64,000 bases of DNA, taken from assembly GCF_014843845.1 (NCBI RefSeq), contig NZ_JHQS01000122.1, forward strand, positions 105,418 to 169,417, written 5' to 3'. The stretch is from Mesorhizobium amorphae (GTDB lineage Bacteria > Pseudomonadota > Alphaproteobacteria > Rhizobiales > Rhizobiaceae). The position numbers were made by a program, and so were the translations under genes. Of this stretch, positions 32,854-41,463 are shown one piece after another. The notes under the pieces are model-generated. The model saw only the letters and a list, made by a program, of their open reading frames with translations, ran no database searches and was not told where the DNA came from. Each line of letters opens with the position of its first letter. Position 1 is the stretch's first letter.

Positions 32854-33275
32854 CCAGCCAGTTTCTTCTGCAGGAAGATGCGGCTGCGGCCGATGGGAAA
32901 ATCGGGCAGCGTGCCGAACGGCTGGTAGCCCTGACGCTCATAGGCCCTGGCCGCTTTCGGATTAAAAGTGTCGATCCAGGCGCCGTGGCAGCCGCGCACG
33001 ATCGCTTCCCGTTCGGCCGCCTCCAGCATGTTGCCTGCCATATGCTGGCCGCGCAGCCTCTCGTCGACCCAGAGCCATTGCACGAAGAGCCAGCCCCAGG
33101 CGGTGTAGCCCGAAATGCCGGCGACGACCTTGCCGCCTTCGTCGCGCACGAAGACGGCGAGCGCCTTGCGCCTGGACGCGCCGACATCGCTGTCGTTGAA
33201 GGCGGCGAGCCGTTCGCCCAGAAAGGCGAGCTCCTCCGGCAAGGGATCGGCGGTGGTCTCAAGCGTCGTCTTCAT
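32850..33275 (-). CDS. GNAT-family N-acetyltransferase
   Basis: 141 aa with ATG at 33275. GNAT fold with the acetyl-CoA-binding segment VDERLRGQHMAGNMLEAAEREA (Q/R-x-x-G-x-G/A form, here RGQHMAG) and the C-terminal NPKAARAYERQGYQPFG block typical of small-molecule or protein acetyltransferases. The N-terminal part is short. Convergent with anmK and divergent from the racemase gene; no functional link is evident, and the substrate is unknown. Confidence 0.87.
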   Translation of the reverse strand: MKTTLETTADPLPEELAFLGERLAAFNDSDVGASRRKALAVFVRDEGGKVVAGISGYTAWGWLFVQWLWVDERLRGQHMAGNMLEAAEREAIVRGCHGAWIDTFNPKAARAYERQGYQPFGTLPDFPIGRSRIFLQKKLAG

Positions 33276-33348
33276 CAAATGCGTTGCATTCCTGGGCAGG
33301 CACTATAGTTTGCTGCCTCATCCTAAACGGTTATTCTGTAAAGATAAA

Positions 33349-34422
33349 ATGGATTTGACCAGCTCTCTCGACCTGTCGCGTCTATCCCGGACGGCGTCCC
33401 GAATTCTGGAGGTCGTGGACTCGCATACTTGTGGCCAGCCGACGCGGGTGGTCATCGCTGGCGCCGATCTGGCGCCGGGGCTCGATCCAAACGAAGCTCG
33501 GGAACAGTTGCGGGGCGAGCGTGACTGGGTGCGGCGTGTCTCGGTGTTCGAGCCCAGAGGCCATCGCTCGATGTTTTCCGTAGCTCTTATCCCGCCGGCG
33601 CACCCTGGCGGTGACTACGGCCTCGTCTACATGGACGCCGCGACCTATCCGGATATGTGCGGTCACGCGACGATCGGGGCCGCGACGACCTTGATCGAGT
33701 TGGGGCTGGTTGGGCCGACGATGCCGGGATACGACGGCGTCTTCGAATTCGGATTGCGCACGCCGGCCGGCCGCGTCGAACTGCGGGCCACGTTGAAGAA
33801 CGGGCGCTGCCAAGCGGTGGCTTTCCGGCTCGGCTTTGCATTTTTTCTATGCACACTGGAACTGCGGGTCGGCGACGGCCGGACCGTGCCGGTCCATATC
33901 GCCCATGGTGGCCAGTGGTACGCCTTCGTCGACGTAAACGCCGCGGGCCTTCGCATCGATGCGAATGCGATCGATGCGCTGATTGCCGCCGCGCAGGACA
34001 TCCGGGCCAGGATCGCGGCGCAACTGACGATGGCCGACCCGAGCAGCGGTAAGCCTCCTGTCGTCGGCAATATCGTGTGGACCGACACGCCGCGTGATCC
34101 GCAGGCGGCGGGCTTCAACGTTCCGGTATCAGCGGCGGGATCGTTCGATCGCTCGCCATGCGGAACCGCGACCTGCGCGCGCATGGCGGCACTGGTGGCG
34201 CTGGGGCAACTTGAAATCGGCCAATCCTTCATCAACGAGGGGCTGATGGGCACACTCTATCGCGGCATGCCGGTTGGCGCGGATATGCGGGACAAGATCA
34301 GCGGCATCATTCCCCAGGTCGAAGGAAGCGCTTGGATCACCGGCCATTCGCGGCTGCTCGTCGATGAGCGCGATCCACTCGGCAATGGCTATCTGGTGGG
34401 TGGCGGTCCGGCGGTGCTGTAG
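33349..34422 (+). CDS. Proline racemase / 4-hydroxyproline epimerase family enzyme
   Basis: 357 aa. The start is ATG 33349 (MDLTSSLDLSR), without a clear ribosome binding site (only AAAGAT upstream). Domains: VDSHTCGQPTRVV, then the first catalytic Cys in YPDMCGHATIG and the second in DRSPCGTATCARM. Having both Cys argues for a racemase or epimerase rather than the Thr-containing trans-3-hydroxyproline dehydratases. Rhizobia use such enzymes on plant- or collagen-derived hydroxyprolines. No transporter or oxidase for hydroxyproline is adjacent. A strong hairpin terminator follows. Confidence 0.88.
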   Translation: MDLTSSLDLSRLSRTASRILEVVDSHTCGQPTRVVIAGADLAPGLDPNEAREQLRGERDWVRRVSVFEPRGHRSMFSVALIPPAHPGGDYGLVYMDAATYPDMCGHATIGAATTLIELGLVGPTMPGYDGVFEFGLRTPAGRVELRATLKNGRCQAVAFRLGFAFFLCTLELRVGDGRTVPVHIAHGGQWYAFVDVNAAGLRIDANAIDALIAAAQDIRARIAAQLTMADPSSGKPPVVGNIVWTDTPRDPQAAGFNVPVSAAGSFDRSPCGTATCARMAALVALGQLEIGQSFINEGLMGTLYRGMPVGADMRDKISGIIPQVEGSAWITGHSRLLVDERDPLGNGYLVGGGPAVL

Positions 34423-34469
34423 CTCGTAGCGCAAGTGTCGTCATGGCAAGGGCGGAACCGCCCGCCCGG

Positions 34470-34499
34470 AAAACCCCGGATCGCCTGATCCGGGGTTTT
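34470..34499. terminator. Bidirectional Rho-independent terminator
   Basis: Perfect 13-bp arms AAAACCCCGGATC (34470-34482) and GATCCGGGGTTTT (34487-34499) with loop GCCT. The A/T ends provide T-tracts on both strands, so it can terminate the racemase gene on plus and the LivK-like gene on minus, which converge here. Confidence 0.9.
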
Positions 34500-34515
34500 G
34501 CAATCGAGACTGTGC

Positions 34516-35778
34516 CTATTTGTTCAGCGTCGCCTGCAAGGCGTTGACGTCTTCCGTGGTCATTTCGCCGTCGGTCGTCACCTTGCCGTCGACAATCTTC
34601 CAGAGACGGAACGGGCCGGTGATGTCACCGTACTTGTCGAAGGCGACCGGGCCGATGACGCCTTCGTAGCGGATCGGCTTGCCGTCCTTGATCAGGCCGA
34701 GCGCTTTGGCGAACTCTTCCTTGCCGGCAAAGACGGGCGTGCCGGCCGGGTCGACCGCCTTGTACATCGCGTCCTTGATCTTGGCCGGATCCTCGGAGCC
34801 GGCAATGGCGATGGCCAGGCCGACGATGGCGCCGGCATCATAGGAGCGGTCGGCGGCCGGGTTCGACGGTTCGATGCCGGAAAACTCCTTGTAGTTCTTC
34901 ATGAAATAGTCGGTCGAGGCCGTCGGGCTGGTGCCCGAGGACGTGCCGTAGGCATCCTTCAGATAGTCGGCACCGACGGATTCGATGAAGTCCGGGCTGT
35001 TCATGCCGTCATTGAACAGGAACTTCTGCACGCCGCCCTGCGAAATCCAGGCGCGGGCGATGGTTGCGCCATCGACCGGCGTGCTGACGAGATAAAGCCC
35101 GTCCGGCTCGCCGGCCATGGCGGCGGAGACTTCCGAGGCATAGCTCGACTGCTTTTCGTTGTAGGGCGTGTCGGAGATGATGGTGCCACCGAGCGCTTTG
35201 TAGGCGCGCGAGAACTCCGCCGCCATGTTGACCCCGAAGTCGTTGTTGACATGGATGATCGACAGCTTCTTGAAGCCCTTGTCGATGGCATATTTGCCGG
35301 CGGCAACGCCCTGCAGCGCATCCGAGGTGATGGTGCGGAAGAAGATGCCGTTGGTCTTGCCGTCGCGGCCGAGCGCGGTCAGCGTCGGCGAGGACGAGGC
35401 CGGCGAGACCTGGACGATCTTGGCCGGCGCGGTGACCGAGGTCAGGATCGGGATCGACACCGAAGAAATGATGCCGCCGATGATGACCGGCACCTTCTTG
35501 ACCTGCACCAGCTGGGTCGCGGCGTCGACCGCGATGTTGCCCTGGCTCTGGCTGTCACGCGTGTCGGCGGTGAGATCGCAGCCGCGCACGCCACCGGCGG
35601 CATTGATGTCGCGGAACGCCATCTCGACCGACTTGGCGCCGGCCTGGCCGTATTCGCCGGCCGGGCCGGTCAGTTCCATGACGAGACCGACGGTGATCTT
35701 GCAATCGGCGGCATGAGCAGCACCGGCTGCCGTCAGCAAGGCCAGCGCGGTGGTGATGTGGAGTATCGTCCTTGTCAT
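34516..35778 (-). CDS. Branched-chain-type ABC substrate-binding protein (LivK family)
   Basis: 420 aa; ATG 35778 with AGGGGAA. The signal peptide ends after AAHA. The mature sequence begins ADCKITVGLVMELTGPAGEYGQAGAKSVEMAF, a Peripla_BP_6 fold, with VPVIIGGIISSVSIPI and the substrate-loop Ser/Thr residues (SPASSSPTL). Last gene of the minus-strand GntR-led operon, 49 bp after the NTF2-like gene; its permeases and ATPases are the divergent livFGHM-type genes. The ligand could be an amino acid, urea, amide or aromatic acid; the neighbours do not settle it. Confidence 0.9.
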   Translation of the reverse strand: MTRTILHITTALALLTAAGAAHAADCKITVGLVMELTGPAGEYGQAGAKSVEMAFRDINAAGGVRGCDLTADTRDSQSQGNIAVDAATQLVQVKKVPVIIGGIISSVSIPILTSVTAPAKIVQVSPASSSPTLTALGRDGKTNGIFFRTITSDALQGVAAGKYAIDKGFKKLSIIHVNNDFGVNMAAEFSRAYKALGGTIISDTPYNEKQSSYASEVSAAMAGEPDGLYLVSTPVDGATIARAWISQGGVQKFLFNDGMNSPDFIESVGADYLKDAYGTSSGTSPTASTDYFMKNYKEFSGIEPSNPAADRSYDAGAIVGLAIAIAGSEDPAKIKDAMYKAVDPAGTPVFAGKEEFAKALGLIKDGKPIRYEGVIGPVAFDKYGDITGPFRLWKIVDGKVTTDGEMTTEDVNALQATLNK

Positions 35779-35827
35779 TGTTGTTCCCCTTTCGTTACTC
35801 GACTCTAATTTGATCTCTGGAGCCTGT

Positions 35828-36256
35828 TCAGCCTTCCGGCACCTGCAGCCAGGTTTCATGCAGATGTCGCCATTCGACGCCGTTGGGCGCCGATGAACTG
35901 ATGGTGAAAACGGCACTCGACTGGCGGCGGCTGTGCTTGCCGCCGCGCTGCTGTGCCTCGACATAGAGGACGACGATCGTGTCGGCGGTCTGCCAGCCGG
36001 GACGGATGTCCTCGATCGAGATGGCAAAGCCGTCATCGCAGGTGGCGCGGCTTTCCCGCACATGGCCGATGACCGCATCACGGTCGAGGATCATGCCGCT
36101 CGGCGCGATCATGCTGAGGCCTTCGCCCATGACGCGTTCGAAGCGGCTGAAATCCACCGCGTCGGCGCGGGCTTCGACGAACCAGTCGACGAAAAAGCGA
36201 TGCAGATCGACGACCTCGGCACTCGCGCGTGAAAACAGGGAGGATTGTGCGCTCAT
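35828..36256 (-). CDS. NTF2-like (SnoaL/DUF4440-type) small protein
   Basis: 142 aa. Layout of an NTF2-like cone: N-terminal helix (VDLHRFFVDWFVEARAD), ERVMGEGLSMIAPSGM, then strands TIVVLYVEAQQRG and WRHLHETWLQV. It starts inside the stop of the aldo/keto reductase gene (ATGA). Such proteins are small-molecule-binding isomerases, hydrolases or accessory proteins; no catalytic residue pair can be identified by eye. Function unknown. Confidence 0.7.
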   Translation of the reverse strand: MSAQSSLFSRASAEVVDLHRFFVDWFVEARADAVDFSRFERVMGEGLSMIAPSGMILDRDAVIGHVRESRATCDDGFAISIEDIRPGWQTADTIVVLYVEAQQRGGKHSRRQSSAVFTISSSAPNGVEWRHLHETWLQVPEG

Positions 36257-37308
36257 ACCCGGCCTGCGTTCAGATTGTAGTGCATGATCGAACCGTGACG
36301 GCCGTGGCGATCGCGCTCCAGCGTGTAGACGTCGCCTTCAAGGCCCCGGCTCTCGGCGATCACGGCGCCGATCGCCGTCTTGTCATCCGGCGTCAGCGCG
36401 ACGTCCATGATCCCGGCATTGGCGAGCGCATGCGCCTGGTTGCGGGCGCCGACGATGACGGCCGCCACGTGCGGCTGCTCCAGCACCCAGGCACTGGCGA
36501 TGGTGGCGATGTCGACGCCGTGGCGATCGCCGACCGCCTTCAGCGTGCTCAGCAATACCTGGAAAAGATCCCAGCCACCAAAATCGTCGATGATCAGCTT
36601 GTATTTGACCAGCGAGCGGTTTTCGAGCGGCGTCTGCGGCTCGGCCACATCAAGCCATTTGTCACTCAGGAAGCCTCCGGCCACCGAACCGTAGCAGAGG
36701 AAGCTGATGCCGTGCTGGCCGGCGAGTGCGGCAAGGCTGCCCGCCGGCCGTTGGTCGAGCACGGAGTATTGCAGCTGCTGGCTGACCAGCGGCACGCCGG
36801 CCGCCAGGATCTCGGCAAGGCGTGGCGTGTCGAAATTGGTGGTGCCGACATTGCGCACCTTGCCTTCCAGGCGAAGCTCGTTGAGCCAGCCCATCGCGTC
36901 GATATAGCCGGCCATCGCATAATCCCACCAGTGGAACTGCACGAGATCGAGTCGCTCGGTCTTCAGCCGCCGCAGCGACTGGTCGACGATGCCTCTGATA
37001 TAGTCGCGGCTGATGCTGGCGAGCCTTTCGAGGTCGGGCACCAGCTTGGTGTGAACCTTCATCCGGGCGGCGGCGTCGAGACCGCGCTCGCTGGCCAGCC
37101 GCAGTCGGGCAGCACCGATCAGCTCTTCGACGCCGGTGTAGATATCGGCGCAGTCATAGGTCCAGATGCCGGCATCGAAGGTGGTGATCAGGTCGGTCAC
37201 CGCCTGCTCGCGGTCGATGGCGCCATGGCCGCCGGCAAGCTGCCAGCCGCCACGTATGACGCGCGAGATCGTGTAGCCGGGGCCGAGTTCGAAGGTCTTG
37301 GCGGTCAT
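36253..37308 (-). CDS. Aldo/keto reductase
   Basis: 351 aa. AKR barrel with the catalytic tetrad likely Asp and Tyr in DCADIYTGVEE, Lys in KVHTKLV and His in VQFHWW, and the C-terminal NADPH-binding segment VIVGARN. The extra length and TYDCADIY motif resemble plant L-galactose-dehydrogenase-like and bacterial AKRs acting on sugars or small aldehydes. It overlaps the TIGR04076 gene by one base upstream and the NTF2-like gene by four bases downstream, so it belongs to the transport-linked operon. Confidence 0.88.
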   Translation of the reverse strand: MTAKTFELGPGYTISRVIRGGWQLAGGHGAIDREQAVTDLITTFDAGIWTYDCADIYTGVEELIGAARLRLASERGLDAAARMKVHTKLVPDLERLASISRDYIRGIVDQSLRRLKTERLDLVQFHWWDYAMAGYIDAMGWLNELRLEGKVRNVGTTNFDTPRLAEILAAGVPLVSQQLQYSVLDQRPAGSLAALAGQHGISFLCYGSVAGGFLSDKWLDVAEPQTPLENRSLVKYKLIIDDFGGWDLFQVLLSTLKAVGDRHGVDIATIASAWVLEQPHVAAVIVGARNQAHALANAGIMDVALTPDDKTAIGAVIAESRGLEGDVYTLERDRHGRHGSIMHYNLNAGRV

Positions 37309-37658
37309 TACTGGTCATTCTCCTTCGGCAGCGGCACCGCCGTGGTCTCGGCGTGGCTGAATCGCCGCTTGCCGGTCCTGACGATCCTCAGCCGGCTGGC
37401 GCAGTTGGGATCGGGACAGGCGATCTCGGCGTCCGAGGTCATCCAGTCATTCCTGTCGGTCGGGCGTTGCTTGGCCGCCAGCAGCGGCAGCACGGCCGCG
37501 ATCGAGTAGATGGAAAAACCCTGCCCGGCCGGCATAGACAGCATCTCGCCTTTGAGCTCGAAATAGTCGCCGGCCTTGGCGCCGCAATAGATCGGCTTGC
37601 CCTTAGGGATGACCGCCTCGACGCGGAGGTCGAAGAGTTCGAAACTGTCGTCGGCCAT
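37308..37658 (-). CDS. TIGR04076-family small protein
   Basis: 116 aa soluble protein. It opens with a strand-rich VEAVIPKGKPIYCGAKAGDYFELKG segment, followed by IAAVLPLLAAKQRP and a Cys pair in CPDPNCASRLRI, the pattern of TIGR04076 proteins. The Cys residues (C25-like, then C-x4-C) could bind metal. It directly abuts the DUF3830 gene and shares one base with the aldo/keto reductase gene. The family has no defined activity; here it accompanies a Liv-type transporter. Confidence 0.72.
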   Translation of the reverse strand: MADDSFELFDLRVEAVIPKGKPIYCGAKAGDYFELKGEMLSMPAGQGFSIYSIAAVLPLLAAKQRPTDRNDWMTSDAEIACPDPNCASRLRIVRTGKRRFSHAETTAVPLPKENDQ

Positions 37659-38147
37659 TCAGACCTCCACCAGGCTGAAGGTGACGTCACAGGCGCCGTT
37701 GCGGCGGATGACGCCGCAAGCAGCGGCGAACTGATCGCGCTCTTCGGGAAGCACCTGGGCAACGACGCTGCCGGCAAGCCAGCCGATGGGGAACAGCAGG
37801 CGTGCGCCCTGCCCGTAATACAGGCCGATGTCGAAGATCGCATTGGGATTGCCGCCCCACATGCGCGGCGGCACATAGGACAGCACGATGTCGCCCGGCT
37901 GCGGCGTCAGCGTCGCATTCTCGGCCGGCAGTGGCCTGGCATAGGCCTGGCCATCCAGATGCGCTGATGGAACCGGGCAGGAAATCTCCGGCCCCGTCCA
38001 CATCGCATGGATGCCGGCAACGACGCGTGGCTCACCGAGATAGGCCAGCAGGAAGGCAGTGTTGTCGGGCGCCTTCTCGAGCAACAGCAGCGCCGTCGCC
38101 GAAAGGTTCGAGCGTGGCTCGGAGATCCGGATGGCGGGCTTGGTCAT
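37659..38147 (-). CDS. DUF3830-family protein, cyclophilin-like fold
   Basis: 162 aa. The sequence around LLEKAPDNTAFLLAYL, AMWTGPEISCPVP, PQPGDIVLSYVPP and ARLLFPIGWLAGSVVAQVL fits DUF3830, a cyclophilin-like fold family found beside Liv-type transporters and FAD oxidoreductases. It starts within the stop of the GntR gene (ATGA overlap at 38144-38147). Function undetermined; proposals for the family range from isomerase to substrate-binding chaperone. Assignment is from motif memory. Confidence 0.65.
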   Translation of the reverse strand: MTKPAIRISEPRSNLSATALLLLEKAPDNTAFLLAYLGEPRVVAGIHAMWTGPEISCPVPSAHLDGQAYARPLPAENATLTPQPGDIVLSYVPPRMWGGNPNAIFDIGLYYGQGARLLFPIGWLAGSVVAQVLPEERDQFAAACGVIRRNGACDVTFSLVEV

Positions 38148-38878
38148 GTCGAGCCTTTCGCAGCGGCGGATTGCAACTTGTCGCGCAGGAAGGCGAAGGG
38201 CCGGCTGATGTCGGCGACCAGCGCCTCGCGCGCCGCCTGCGCATCCTGCTTGGCGAGCGCTGCGACGATGCGGCGGTGATAGTGGGCGGTATCGACCTCG
38301 CCGGCCTCGGAGAAGGCGTAGATGGCGACGCGGATGCAGGGGCCGGATTGCAGCCAGAGGCTTTCGATCATCGGGATCAGCACGGCAGAGCCGCAGCAGC
38401 GGTAGATTTCGAAATGGAAGCTCTGGTTGAGCGTCGCTTCGCGGTCGATGTCCTTCTTGTGCTTCAGCGCCCGCATCTCGTCCCACTCGCCGAGCATGGC
38501 TTCGATGGTGGCGATCTGGCGCGGGCCCATGCGCGTGGCGGCAAGCGCAATCGCCTCGCCTTCGATGAGCGAGCGGGCACGCAGCAGATCGTCGATGCGC
38601 TCGAGTGTGATCGGCGGCACGCGCACGGAGCGGTTGGGCAAAGCCTCCAGCGCCTTTTCGGTGATCAGCCGACCCAGCGCCTCGCGCACCGGCATGGTCG
38701 AGGTGACCAGCGCGTCGGCGAGGCCGCGAATGGTCAGTACCTGGCTTGGCTCGAAAAGACCGCCGATCAGAGCCCGGCGCAGTTCCGAATAGACGCGATC
38801 CTGCACGGTCTCGCGACCGACCGGCGTGAGCTGGGCTGCGATCACCTCGTTGTTCCGCTCGATGGCAGCCTTTTGCAT
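38144..38878 (-). CDS. GntR/FadR-family transcriptional regulator
   Basis: 244 aa. The N-terminal winged HTH contains VQDRVYSELRRALIGG, ALVTSTMPVREALGRLITEKALE and the wing NRSVRVPPIT. The C-terminal FCD domain has the metal/ligand His pattern (HFEIYRCCGS, HYHRRIVAAL). First gene of the minus-strand operon and divergent from the livG-type gene, so it probably controls both sides through the 136-bp intergenic region. Effector likely the transported carboxylate or its product. Confidence 0.9.
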   Translation of the reverse strand: MQKAAIERNNEVIAAQLTPVGRETVQDRVYSELRRALIGGLFEPSQVLTIRGLADALVTSTMPVREALGRLITEKALEALPNRSVRVPPITLERIDDLLRARSLIEGEAIALAATRMGPRQIATIEAMLGEWDEMRALKHKKDIDREATLNQSFHFEIYRCCGSAVLIPMIESLWLQSGPCIRVAIYAFSEAGEVDTAHYHRRIVAALAKQDAQAAREALVADISRPFAFLRDKLQSAAAKGST

Positions 38879-38944
38879 GGCATTCCCGGTCTTGGCCCGA
38901 TTTGGCCCGTTTTCGGCTTGCGGAGAAAATTAAAGCCGATTAGC

Positions 38945-38968
38945 GTGATCAAAGCAAGTGTGATCACA
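38945..38968. promoter_or_regulatory. Candidate GntR operators
   Basis: Two GTGATCA elements: GTGATCA at 38945-38951 and the perfect palindrome TGTGATCACA at 38959-38968, centres about 15 bp apart, in the AT-richer part of the divergent region. A spaced pair between regulator and regulated operon is the expected arrangement for FadR-type repressors. Confidence 0.45.
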
Positions 38969-39014
38969 AATCAAAAAATCAGAAAGCGGCAACGACCGCT
39001 CGGCCAGAGGGTGC

Positions 39015-39812
39015 ATGAGCGAGACAATCGAACGGCAGGACGAGATACGCGAACCGGTTCTGGCGGCGAAGAACGTCGTCAGGCGCTTCGGCGGGCTCGT
39101 CGCGGTCAATGACGTCTCGTTCGAGGTCCGCCCGGGCGAAATCCTTGGCCTCATCGGCCCGAACGGCGCCGGCAAGACGACGATGTTCGATCTGCTCGCC
39201 GGCAGCATCCTGCCTTCCAGCGGCGAGATCTTTCTCAACGGCACCTTGGTCTCGGGCGAAGCCGCGCATCGCCGGATCGGCCGTGGCCTTGGCCGCACCT
39301 TCCAGATCCCCCGGCCATTGCCCAACCTGACGCTGATCGAAAACGTCATGCTGGCGGCGCAGGGTCAGGCCGGCGAAAAGCTGCTCGCCAATTTCCTGAT
39401 GCCGCGACGGGTTGCCGCCGAGGAAAGGATCGGCGAAAAAAAGGCCTTGGAGTTGCTCGAGCTCGTCGCGCTTACCCATCTGGCGCATGAACCGGCGCGG
39501 GTGCTGTCCGGCGGCCAGCGCAAGCTGCTCGAACTCGCCCGGGTGATGATGGCCGATCCGGCGATCATCCTGCTCGACGAGCCGGCCGCCGGCGTCAACG
39601 CGACGCTGCTCGAAGTCATCATCGATCGCATCCGCGACATCAACGCGCGCGGCATCACCTTCCTGCTGATCGAGCACAATATCGACATGGTGACGCGGCT
39701 CTGCCACCACGTGCTGGTCATGGCGAGTGGCCAGCTTCTGTGCGAAGGCACGGCGGATGAGGTGGCGCGCGATCCACGCGTCATCGAGGCCTATCTCGGA
39801 GGCGCGGTATGA
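39015..39812 (+). CDS. Branched-chain-type ABC transporter ATPase (LivG-like)
   Basis: 265 aa. Walker A GPNGAGKT, Q-loop FQIPRPL, signature LSGGQRKLLELAR, Walker B IILLDEPAAGVN and H-loop IEHNID, with the LivG-specific C-terminal YLGGAV tail. The start is preceded by GAGGG. First gene of the plus-strand operon divergent from the GntR regulator; overlaps the LivF-like gene by 4 bp (ATGA). It pairs with LivF-like to energise the LivH/LivM channel. Confidence 0.92.
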   Translation: MSETIERQDEIREPVLAAKNVVRRFGGLVAVNDVSFEVRPGEILGLIGPNGAGKTTMFDLLAGSILPSSGEIFLNGTLVSGEAAHRRIGRGLGRTFQIPRPLPNLTLIENVMLAAQGQAGEKLLANFLMPRRVAAEERIGEKKALELLELVALTHLAHEPARVLSGGQRKLLELARVMMADPAIILLDEPAAGVNATLLEVIIDRIRDINARGITFLLIEHNIDMVTRLCHHVLVMASGQLLCEGTADEVARDPRVIEAYLGGAV

Positions 39813-40558
39813 GCGAGACCGTCCTCGACGTCCGCGACCTCGAAGCCGGCTACGAGCCCGGCGTGCCGATCGTGCGCGGTGCCTCGATCACCGTCAGCAA
39901 GGGCGAGATCGTCGTCGTGCTCGGCCCCAATGGCGCCGGCAAGTCGAGCCTGATCAAGGCCATCGCCGGGCTGGTTCCGATCACCGGCGGCACGGTGCGG
40001 CTGGACGGCAAGGATATTACAGCGGCACCCGCCCATACGATGGTTCGCCTCGGCCTCGCCTTCGTGCCGCAGACCGAAAACATCTTCCCGCTGATGTCGG
40101 TGGAGGACAATCTGAAGGTCGCCTGCGGCATCCTCGAGCGGCGCGAGACCCCTGCCCGCATCGAGGAAATGTATGCCGCCTTCCCCGACCTCGCCCGCCA
40201 GCGCCGGACCGTGGCCGGCAACCTCTCGGGCGGACAGCGGCAGATGCTGGCCGTCGCCCGGGCATTGATCGTCCATCCCAAGGTGCTGGTGCTCGACGAG
40301 CCGTCGGCCGGCCTGTCGCCGAAATTCGTGGCTATGGTGTTCGATATGCTGGCCGGCATCCGCAAGTCCGGCGTCACCATCCTCTTGGTCGAACAGAACG
40401 CCAAGGCAGCGCTTGCCATCGGTGATCGCGCCTATGTGCTGGTCGAGGGCAAGGACCGGCACGAGGGCGTCGCCTCTGAACTGTGGAACGATCCGGTCGT
40501 CGCCGAACTCTATCTGGGCCAACGCCGACAGGCCTCCGAAAAGGGGAGCGCGGCATGA
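39809..40558 (+). CDS. Branched-chain-type ABC transporter ATPase (LivF-like)
   Basis: 249 aa. Walker A GPNGAGKS, LivF hallmark FVPQTENIFPLMSVEDNL, signature LSGGQRQMLAVARAL, Walker B VLVLDEPSAGLSPKFV and H-loop LVEQNAKAAL, where the usual His is Gln as is normal for LivF proteins. Overlaps both neighbours by ATGA junctions, so translation is coupled across the transporter operon. Confidence 0.92.
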   Translation: MSETVLDVRDLEAGYEPGVPIVRGASITVSKGEIVVVLGPNGAGKSSLIKAIAGLVPITGGTVRLDGKDITAAPAHTMVRLGLAFVPQTENIFPLMSVEDNLKVACGILERRETPARIEEMYAAFPDLARQRRTVAGNLSGGQRQMLAVARALIVHPKVLVLDEPSAGLSPKFVAMVFDMLAGIRKSGVTILLVEQNAKAALAIGDRAYVLVEGKDRHEGVASELWNDPVVAELYLGQRRQASEKGSAA

Positions 40559-41463
40559 ACCTGCAATTTGTCGTCGACGGACTTTTGACGGGCTCGATGA
40601 TCGGCCTCGGCGCCATCGGCGTGACGCTCACCTATTCGATCCTGCGTTTCTCGAACTTTGCCCATGGCGACTTCATGGCCTGGGGCACCTATGCGACGCT
40701 CGCCGTGGTCGGCGCCACCGGCGCCATGTTCGGCAAGATAGCACCAATCGCTCCACTCTCCTTCGGCTGGCCGCTCATTGTCGCGCTCATCATCGGCATG
40801 GCGATCACTGGCCTGCTGGCGCTGCTGCTCGACTTTGTGCTGTTCGCGCGGCTGCGCGCGAAGGGCCAGGCGATCATCGTGGTGATGGCGAGCTTCGGCG
40901 CCTCGATGGCGCTGCGAAGCCTGCTCGAATTCATCTTCACGTCACGTCCGACCTATTTCAGCCGCGCCATCCAGATCGCCATGCCGGTCGGCTTTGGCAT
41001 CCGCATCACCCCCGACCAGATCGCGCTGCTGCTGCTGACCGCCGTGCTCGTGCTCGGCGTGCATCTGTTGATGACGCGCACGCAGACCGGCCGCTCGATG
41101 CAGGCCCTGAGCCAGAACGCGGCGCTGGCCCGCATTGTCGGCATCGACGTTGCCAGCGTCGTGCGCGTCACCTGGATCATCGGCGGCGCGCTGGCCTGCG
41201 TCGCCGGTGTCATGATCGGCATTCTCATACAGATCCGGCCGTTCATGGGGTTCGACATGCTGCTGCCGATGTTCGCCGCCGCCATCCTCGGCGGTATCGG
41301 CAGCGTTCCGGGTGCGGTTCTCGGCGGCCTGATCATCGGCCTCGCCGAAGCGGGCGCCGTGCAATTGATCGGCGCCGAATGGCGCGCGGCCGTCTCCTTC
41401 ATCATCCTGATGGCGGTGCTGTTCGTGCGGCCTGTCGGCCTGTTCGGAGTGAGGGAACGCTGA
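40555..41463 (+). CDS. Branched-chain-type ABC permease (LivH-like)
   Basis: 302 aa; ATG 40555 overlapping the LivF-like stop. Eight or so hydrophobic helices, N-terminal GLLTGSMIGLGAIGVTLTYSILRFSNFAHGDF pattern of LivH (shown here in parts), and the LivH loop QNAALARIVGIDV that contacts the ATPase, followed by AAAILGGIGSVPGAVLGGL. Its stop overlaps the LivM-like start by one base. Inner-membrane channel subunit. Confidence 0.92.
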   Translation: MNLQFVVDGLLTGSMIGLGAIGVTLTYSILRFSNFAHGDFMAWGTYATLAVVGATGAMFGKIAPIAPLSFGWPLIVALIIGMAITGLLALLLDFVLFARLRAKGQAIIVVMASFGASMALRSLLEFIFTSRPTYFSRAIQIAMPVGFGIRITPDQIALLLLTAVLVLGVHLLMTRTQTGRSMQALSQNAALARIVGIDVASVVRVTWIIGGALACVAGVMIGILIQIRPFMGFDMLLPMFAAAILGGIGSVPGAVLGGLIIGLAEAGAVQLIGAEWRAAVSFIILMAVLFVRPVGLFGVRER

